This document shows, piece by piece, positions 58,704-64,000 of a stretch of DNA of 64,000 nucleotides. The notes beneath the pieces were generated by a model. That model was given only the letters and a program-made list of their open reading frames with translations. It was not told where the DNA came from and made no database searches. The DNA is taken from positions 496,001 to 560,000 of the forward strand of contig JAACJK010000220.1 in the NCBI GenBank assembly GCA_013368325.1. The letters run 5' to 3'. Positions within the stretch are counted from its first letter, which is position 1. Each line of letters opens with the position of its first letter. The stretch comes from Ephemerocybe angulata. Taxonomy: Eukaryota > Basidiomycota > Agaricomycetes > Agaricales > Psathyrellaceae. The position numbers and the translations under genes are program-made.

Positions 58704-61502
58704 TCAATCCTCCTCATCGGAATCTAATATAACGATGACTTCTGAGCTCTGGGGCATTTCCACTATGTCCAAGCTCTCGGATTTGATGTGCACTTTGTCC
58801 TTGGATGCAGGTTTCGAAGACGATGGTTGCGCCGGCAGTTTGATATTTGCATTTGAGGGCAATGGGTGCATGTTGACACCAAATGCCCGGCTTTCCCGCA
58901 GAGTATCGATGGCGCTGTCTGGGGATATGTCGAGGTCCTCTGCTATAAGCATGACAAATAGCTCAGGCAGAAGTACCCCTTCTATCAACGCAAGCCAAGA
59001 GAGGGGTGCATAGAGCTCTGGGTCAACCGTGTCCTCTGGAAACATGTGCTGCAGCGCGAGAGTAGCGATCATAAACCCACGTTCACCAAAGCTGTCATAA
59101 ATATGAATAATCAGTATGGTGGAGTCACAACAAACCGAGGAAAGCACATACTATCCAGCACCCTGTTCTGAAAAAACAGTAGAGCCATTTGAGCGTGCAG
59201 TCCGACCTGATCCAGTTGCAATAGCCGACCGTGCAAGTTGGAAGAACTCGCTATCTTGCGCAAATTCCAGCAGCTCCGTGAGTGTGTCTTTCTGATCTTT
59301 GATACGAGATTCGAGGCGAGTAAAGTCGGGTTTCGTTGGCCAGCCCCTTTCGATGGCCTTGGGAATTTCCTCACGCTCAAACTTGTGCCTCTCACAGAAA
59401 GCAATGAAGACCGTGAACCCCCCAGGCGCCGATCGATGGTGCGGGTTCCCAGGGATTGGGTCTGGACGAGTCCTTGGAGTCAAATCCTCGAGCATCGAGG
59501 TAAGCGTCACACTCATAGGACCCTCCGGAAGAGGTTCGTCACAGAAGGGGCAGAGGTCGGTATCATTGTTCTCTTCGTCGCTGGAGGAACTATCGAGCTC
59601 GTCGAAATTGAGCTCGGCAATTTCGGACTCAGATGAATCTGACGAGGACAGCTCAAGCGAAGGGGAGCGTGCACGCTGTCGCTGCCGGTTTTGCTTCTGA
59701 GGTGGAGGTGTTAGTTTGACCTCCACTCCCCGCCGCGCACGCATAAAGTTGGAAAAGAGGCCGCGTGTTGTGTGTCGATACCCGATGAATTCTTCGCGGA
59801 GAGACTTCGAAGTCTTATGCCATTCTTTCTTGTGGTTGCAGAAGGTGCTCTTTGCGTAAGTGACGGAACCGAAGACCTCATTGAAGGCAGCACTCTGCAT
59901 TTTACCTGCCGCGCACATCTCTTCAATACGACGAAGCCCGTCGTAGATATCGCATGTGTAGAACGACCCCGGCCAGACAGGAGCACCGGTGTGAGGGGCG
60001 GGCTGCAGTTTGACGGTTGCAGAAGTGGGTGACACTGAGGAATGAGTCGGCTCTGGCTTTGGTGGCAAGTCCTTCAGAAATGGCGCAGGCTTCGGCTTCG
60101 GAACTCGGTTTGCAGCTGCCGTTTCGGGCACAAGGGCAAGACGGGTGGTGGATTGAGGCTCCTGATGTGACACCAACCCCGTAGGTTCAAGAGAGGTGAG
60201 AGAAGACTCGGACTCTTGGCGTGATGCAGTCGCGTTCAAGACAGACATTGTGCGCGCAACCTTGTTCAAGGGCGAGACGAGCTCATGAGCCGCACGCTTA
60301 TGGGTGTTTGGACGGCGGCTGGGCTGACGTGCAATTTCATCAGCCACTCCAGGGCAATCCTCGTCCTTCAGCCTATTCAGAATATCACGGCGCAAGCGAA
60401 TGAGTAGTCGTGTGTCGACATCGACATTAAGAACATTGCTCATATCTACCGTCTTCCAGCGCCCGTCTTCATACACATCAAGGTACATATGGTCTGTCAT
60501 CCCCGGAAGCGACTGGAAGATGGGAATTGATTTGAGCTGCACGGTGGGGTATGTCTCGATGTATGTCTCGAGCTCGAGTGGATCATCGCCGGCCTACATG
60601 TAAGTTAGTATTATATAGATGACTGAACAGCATGCATATACGCACCGTATGCCAAATTACGAACACGACGGTTCTACGACGGATGTCCTTCGCTTTTTGC
60701 TGCATGACCTTCAACGAGCTCGCTGTATCTGTCTCCTGATGCGCTCGTTTATATACTGCAGTCCAAGAGAGGGGCTGCGCAAGTGAGGCCCGAGGTACAG
60801 GTGCTTGCGACGGTCCTGCTTGAGAGGGAAGGGGTGCAATGACCGGGTTAACCTGTGTCGCCGTTATCTGTGTTGCTGGGATCGGTGCGACTGCATTAAC
60901 AGGGGTAGAACTCGGTCGTGCTGCTGCTGGAGGCTGGGACGAGGTACGGGCAACTAATTTATTCATTCCCGGGTGTATCTGGCACTTGCTCCGTGCTGTT
61001 CCATCCGCACTCGCTTTCATGAAGGCTGCCTTGCAGCATTTGCGGCACATATTCTCGACGCAGTTCTGATTTCCAGCAGTACGAGTGCCCTTTGCTGTAT
61101 AGCATTGGGCGTTAGAGCACGAGACACCCCTCCGAGTATCTTGAGTTGCTGATGGTGGTGAAGGAGGGGGTGCTGGACGAAGGCGGCCCTGGTTTCCGAG
61201 GTCTGGGTTGAGGAGTCGCTCAAGGAGGGAATGTGCGTCCTCCATGAGATACGGAGGTGTGTGCATCTTCGTCCAAAAGCAGCTGGGGCACTGGTATAGA
61301 AACATGAGATGTGAATGACGGATGGAGCAACAGAAGGGCGCACCGTTTGGCAAATCGACCCGCGATTTGCTTTATTCTTCTCCGAACCGCGCCCGAGGTA
61401 CACGCGCAAACCGTCCATCGGTTTGCCGCACTCAGACTTGACGCAAGTGGTGAGGGGGATGACGATAGGGTCTTGGGAAAGCTGTGGTTCGTCCATCTGC
61501 AT
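58704..61502 (-). CDS. transposon-borne cysteine-rich protein with C-terminal RTC4-like domain
   Basis: From ATG 61502 (MQMDEPQLSQDPIVIPLTTC) the N-terminus holds zinc-type pairs (CVKSECGKPMDG, then across an intron ICQTCPSCFW). A second cluster follows: GVSCSNAQCYTAKG, NCVENMCRKCCKAAF and SKCQIHPGM. A long linker rich in Pro, Ser and Gln leads to a domain with CPFCDEPLPEGPMSVTLTSM, FTVFIAFCERHKFEREEIPK, AIERGWPTKPDFTRLESRIK and, after an intron at about 59098-59152, GAGYFGERGFMIATLALQH; these match the RTC4-like domain. It ends with an acidic SDEED tail and a SUMO-motif-like VIVILDSD. The start is uncertain: TATATATA at about 61548 suits 61502, but an ATG at 61649 with a good GTAAGT donor is possible. 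Role unknown; its place in the element suggests DNA or chromatin binding. Confidence 0.68.
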
Positions 61503-61763
61503 GAGCTTCTTGTTGAATGCCGTCCAAACGAGGGGAGACTCACCAGTATATATACTCGGACCCAAGTGCTTTGTGTCGCTTATCTCCCAATGGGCAAAGC
61601 ACAAGATACATGAACTTACCAGCGTGGACAGTCTAGCGTGAAAGGGCATCGGTCGTTCATGGGCAAAGCGTCATATATTGTGTTTCGTGCTTTGACGATG
61701 GTGTAGAAGACAAAGGGCCAACGATAGGAACGAAAACGAAGCCAACGGCGACAAACTTACCAC

Positions 61764-61830
61764 GCTCGGACCAAGGACCCGGACCTCGGACCTGGACCCG
61801 GACTTGGCTCCTTGTACCTCCGATGTCCTC
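61764..61830 (-). repeat. right terminal inverted repeat
   Basis: Read on the minus strand, it starts GAGGACATCGGAGGTACAAG and continues AAGTCCGGGTCCAGGTCCGA to GGTCCGAGC at 61764. The inner 42 bases match the 43 of the left repeat with one gap and few changes. Confidence 0.85.
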
Positions 61831-61838
61831 GTCGGGTC
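61831..61838. repeat. right target-site duplication
   Basis: GTCGGGTC, identical to the copy at 56118-56125, directly follows the right inverted repeat. Confidence 0.8.
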
Positions 61839-63132
61839 TGCTGAGATATCTTGTGACCTTGTGAATTGGATTACACCTCGTTAGCCGCCCCCCCATAGCC
61901 GAGTGATTTATTCTTTGGGGCGTGAAACCCCTTCCAGAGCATGAGAGGCCCCAGGGTTCGAAATCTGTGAACTATCTCTTCACTAGTAGAATGATAACTG
62001 CTTCCTAGAGTAAGATATTGAAGTGGAACTCCTTGACGCCTTCACTGTCCCTCCGTGTGGGTATTATCTCGGCCCCTGCTGCTATGCGGCCTACTGACTT
62101 CAATCTTAGTTTCATCCTTTTACGTGGACAGCTCGAACGACAGACGCCCGTCGGCTGAGCAGAATCGCAACGCTCAGACTCGACCTTTCGAATTGCCTTG
62201 AATGCCGTCCTTGATATCGGTGGCGCCAACAAAAGGGCAAATGGCCGGGACTTCTTTTTGTCTTCTACTCAGTTGGCCATTCAAGGCCATTCAGCGTCTT
62301 TTTGTCTTTTTGTTTCTCGTGGGACGCTGACCCATATTCGTCCTGACATGTGATGCCAGTGGCAGTCGGCGGATGGGGATGATCATCATCGGCGCAATAT
62401 GGGTTGGCCCACTTGAAGGGTCCACAGGAACGTAAATTCCTTCCCGGTTGCTTTACAACCCCGCTGCCACACACTTCTCATTTGCACGCTCACGCCTTCT
62501 GAGATAACAATAAAACAATAAGAGACGGATCGTGCGCGGGAACGCTCTCTGTGCATGGCCGTTCGCATGCCTGCGAGCTCTCAGGTTCGATCTGTGTAGT
62601 ATCGTCATCAAATATCCATACAATAACGAGGTGAATGAGGGCTGATGTACAAACGTTTCACACTGGTAATAATGAAACGAGAGGGCCTGTGAAGGTAAAA
62701 GAAGAAGAAGTAAGAAGGCGAAGGGAAGAGGCGAAACGTTGGGCGAAGAATAGGCTGGGGTCGATGACATATCGCCCGGGCAGGTAAAGGGAAGATGGAA
62801 AACAAAGGTAATAAAATAAGGGCCACACGTCCGCACGAATGCCGAACACGCGAAACCTAACAATACAGGGTCAAACCAAAGAAAACAGAGGAAGTGAAGT
62901 AGTGCTGTATGAGACGCTAGTCGCCTCAAAGCAGCACATCGAAAAGAAAGGAGTGTGAGATTGATTGACCTGCTCGACGAGTCAAAAGGGGCGATAACAA
63001 GGAAGACTGCAAACACAAAAGGTCCCAAAAAGGCGAAGCGGGGAAACCATTGATGATGAGATTCGGGAGATATGAAGCGGTGGGGTCGGTGTCTGCGTTA
63101 CTGACGGGATATTCGATGGCGGATGGTTAGGT
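61839..63132. other. gene-free stretch right of the transposon
   Basis: About 1.3 kb. It contains a tRNA-Ser-like remnant near 61.9 kb (listed separately). The rest, including a purine-rich part at 62690-62760 (GAAGAAGAAG), shows only short open readings without family likeness; part is the 3' UTR of the BTB-like gene. Confidence 0.45.
61888..61970 (+). pseudogene. tRNA-Ser-like remnant
   Basis: A-box-like TAGCCGAGTGATT (from 61896), an anticodon-arm-like GGGG-CGTGAAAC-CCC, a variable-arm-like stretch and B-box-like GGGTTCGAAATC (61954-61965) follow in the right order and spacing for a serine tRNA (TGA). The base before the anticodon is G instead of the invariant T, and T and acceptor stems pair poorly, so it looks dead. 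Confidence 0.4.
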
Positions 63133-64000
63133 TTATGATGCTGCCTGGGGTGCAGCGAAGGATTGGAAGGACAGTGGCCGAACGTCTGTATCCCTCCCTC
63201 TGCCTTTGCTTCTACTCGACGGCTCCTTCAAGTTCTCCAAGTCCGCAAGCTCCTCCTCCAGATCCGATTCCGTCGACGAAGACATCCGGTCGTCGTCGTC
63301 CGAGTCGCTGTACGCGGTGTCTGAGTCCTCTGCCTCCTGCTCCTGCGCAGCGTTCCTTGCGGCCGCGGCGTCTAGCCATGTGCTGTACCACTTGGAGAGG
63401 AACAGCTTGATGTCGGCGGAGAGGCCAAGATACTCGACGTTGCGAGCGATGCCTTCCCACTGGATAACCCCGCGGTGGAGGCAGTCGGCGATGCGTGTGA
63501 GGTCGCCAAAATACATCCAGTGGACAAGGAGGTGGAAGGATGAGGGGTCGGGGAGGGGCAGGAAGAGGATGGGGTGATCAGGGGCGCTGGGCATCAGCCG
63601 TGGCTGGCGATCTGGTGGTACGCCGGTTGTCGAGCTAGACGCCGGGGGTGTTTGCGAGTACATGAGGTCGAGGGGGAGTGCACCACTGAAGAGACCGCGC
63701 AGGTATGTCGAGTGTGCAGATAGATAGTCCATGTGCAGTTCGAGGGAGAGTCGGGGTGCAGCGTTCAATGGTGGTTGGGTTGCGCGCCTGTTTCCCCCGC
63801 CCGAGTGCTCGAAGCTCACGGTGACGGAGTTGCTCGGCTCTCCGGGGAACTGCGTCTGCAGAGATTGCAAAGGATTGTTTTGAGCATGAGGGATAGGAAC
63901 GACTGGATGGCAGTCAGAGGCTGTGATATCTGGAAACCAATTAAGACTCACTGATAGTACAGTCGGCTGTCTCTGGCTTGTCCCAGTACTGGGCGCCCAG
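63133..64000 (-). CDS. BTB/POZ-like protein, 5' end beyond window
   Basis: BTB domains mediate dimerisation and often link to Cullin-3 ligases; this fungal subgroup is uncharacterised. From the right edge the frame reads LGAQYWDKPETADCTI, then an intron (about 63902-63952, GTGAGT..CCAG), then VPIPHAQNNPLQSLQTQFPG. The BTB-like core has LELHMDYLSAHSTYLRGLFS and, after a Pro/Ser insert, HPILFLPLPDPSSFHLLVHW, MYFGDLTRI and WEGIARNVEYLGLS. The C-terminus is acidic (TAYSDSDDDDRMSS, ESDLEEELADLENL) and ends SFAAPQAAS. The start lies outside the window, so its length is unknown. Confidence 0.72.
   Translation of the reverse strand, partial: WAPSTGTSQRQPTVLSVSLNWFPDITASDCHPVVPIPHAQNNPLQSLQTQFPGEPSNSVTVSFEHSGGGNRRATQPPLNAAPRLSLELHMDYLSAHSTYLRGLFSGALPLDLMYSQTPPASSSTTGVPPDRQPRLMPSAPDHPILFLPLPDPSSFHLLVHWMYFGDLTRIADCLHRGVIQWEGIARNVEYLGLSADIKLFLSKWYSTWLDAAAARNAAQEQEAEDSDTAYSDSDDDDRMSSSTESDLEEELADLENLKEPSSRSKGRGRDTDVRPLSFQSFAAPQAAS

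Larger units (their letters stand above)
56126..61830. mobile_element. KDZ-type DNA transposon, two genes, apparently complete
   Basis: This 5.7 kb unit is bounded by an exact 8-base direct repeat, then by inverted repeats of 68 and 67 bases. Each inverted repeat has a 25-base outer part and a GGTCC-rich inner part, at equal distances from the duplication. Inside are two convergent spliced genes, 64 bases apart at their stop codons: a KDZ transposase-like gene with CxC5/CxC6 clusters and an RTC4-like gene. No stop codon or frameshift was seen in either. KDZ elements are known from mushroom genomes; the pairing with an RTC4-like gene is what draws attention. The termini differ from each other by many substitutions, so either they tolerate change or the copy is not young. 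Confidence 0.85.

Noticed and set aside
61503..61649. Extra first exon MPFHARLSTL for the RTC4-like gene
   Set aside because: The ATG at 61649 has a good GTAAGT donor, but no acceptor in phase was found and a TATA-like box sits closer to the ATG at 61502; kept only as an alternative.
56126..61830. TET/JBP oxygenase as cargo of the KDZ element
   Set aside because: KDZ elements of mushrooms can be linked to TET/JBP genes, so I looked for an HxD...H oxygenase core; neither of the two genes shows it.

Overview
The window is nuclear DNA of a filamentous basidiomycete, most likely an Agaricomycete. The signs are dense genes on both strands, introns of about 50 bases with GT..AG ends and CTRAC/CTAAC branch sites, two DUF6699 proteins, a DNMT1-type cytosine methyltransferase with RFTS and BAH parts, and a KDZ-class DNA transposon. 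Nearly all genes are spliced; introns were read by eye from splice signals and reading frame, and a few boundaries remain open and are marked.

Layout: CCT4 (cut by the left edge) and UFD1 diverge from a 157-base promoter. NMT1 follows, then two DUF6699 genes, the Golgi protease KEX2 and a Sec14/PDR16-like lipid-transfer gene. MCM7 and the DNMT1-type methyltransferase diverge from a 199-base spacer that carries two ACGCG cores. Next come a Nudix hydrolase, cytosolic GluRS diverging from 2-isopropylmalate synthase (which has a duplicated C-terminal regulatory region), ATG9, a small ECM15/MTH1187-type gene and an IRS4-like EH-domain gene. After a 1.8 kb gene-free stretch there is a single-pass membrane protein, a CPD1-type cyclic phosphodiesterase, a DUF1776 protein, tRNA-Ser(AGA), ATP2, an F-box-like gene and PAC1/LIS1. 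A Zn2Cys6 regulator, isovaleryl-CoA dehydrogenase and inositol-pentakisphosphate 2-kinase follow.

The accessory part is 56118-61838. It is a 5.7 kb DNA transposon with an exact 8-base target duplication (GTCGGGTC), terminal inverted repeats of about 67 bases built from GGTCC units, and two convergent spliced genes that look intact. One is a KDZ-type transposase-like protein with CxC5/CxC6 cysteine clusters; the other is a cysteine-rich protein ending in an RTC4-like domain. Beyond it lie a decayed tRNA-like sequence and a BTB/POZ-like gene cut by the right edge.

Apart from the transposon this is conserved housekeeping sequence: protein folding and degradation, lipid modification, secretory processing, replication with maintenance methylation, translation, leucine metabolism, autophagy, mitochondrial energy and dynein regulation. 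Divergent promoters recur (CCT4/UFD1, MCM7/DNMT1, GluRS/LEU4, ATP2/F-box). Several convergent pairs end within 100 bases of each other, so their transcripts probably overlap.
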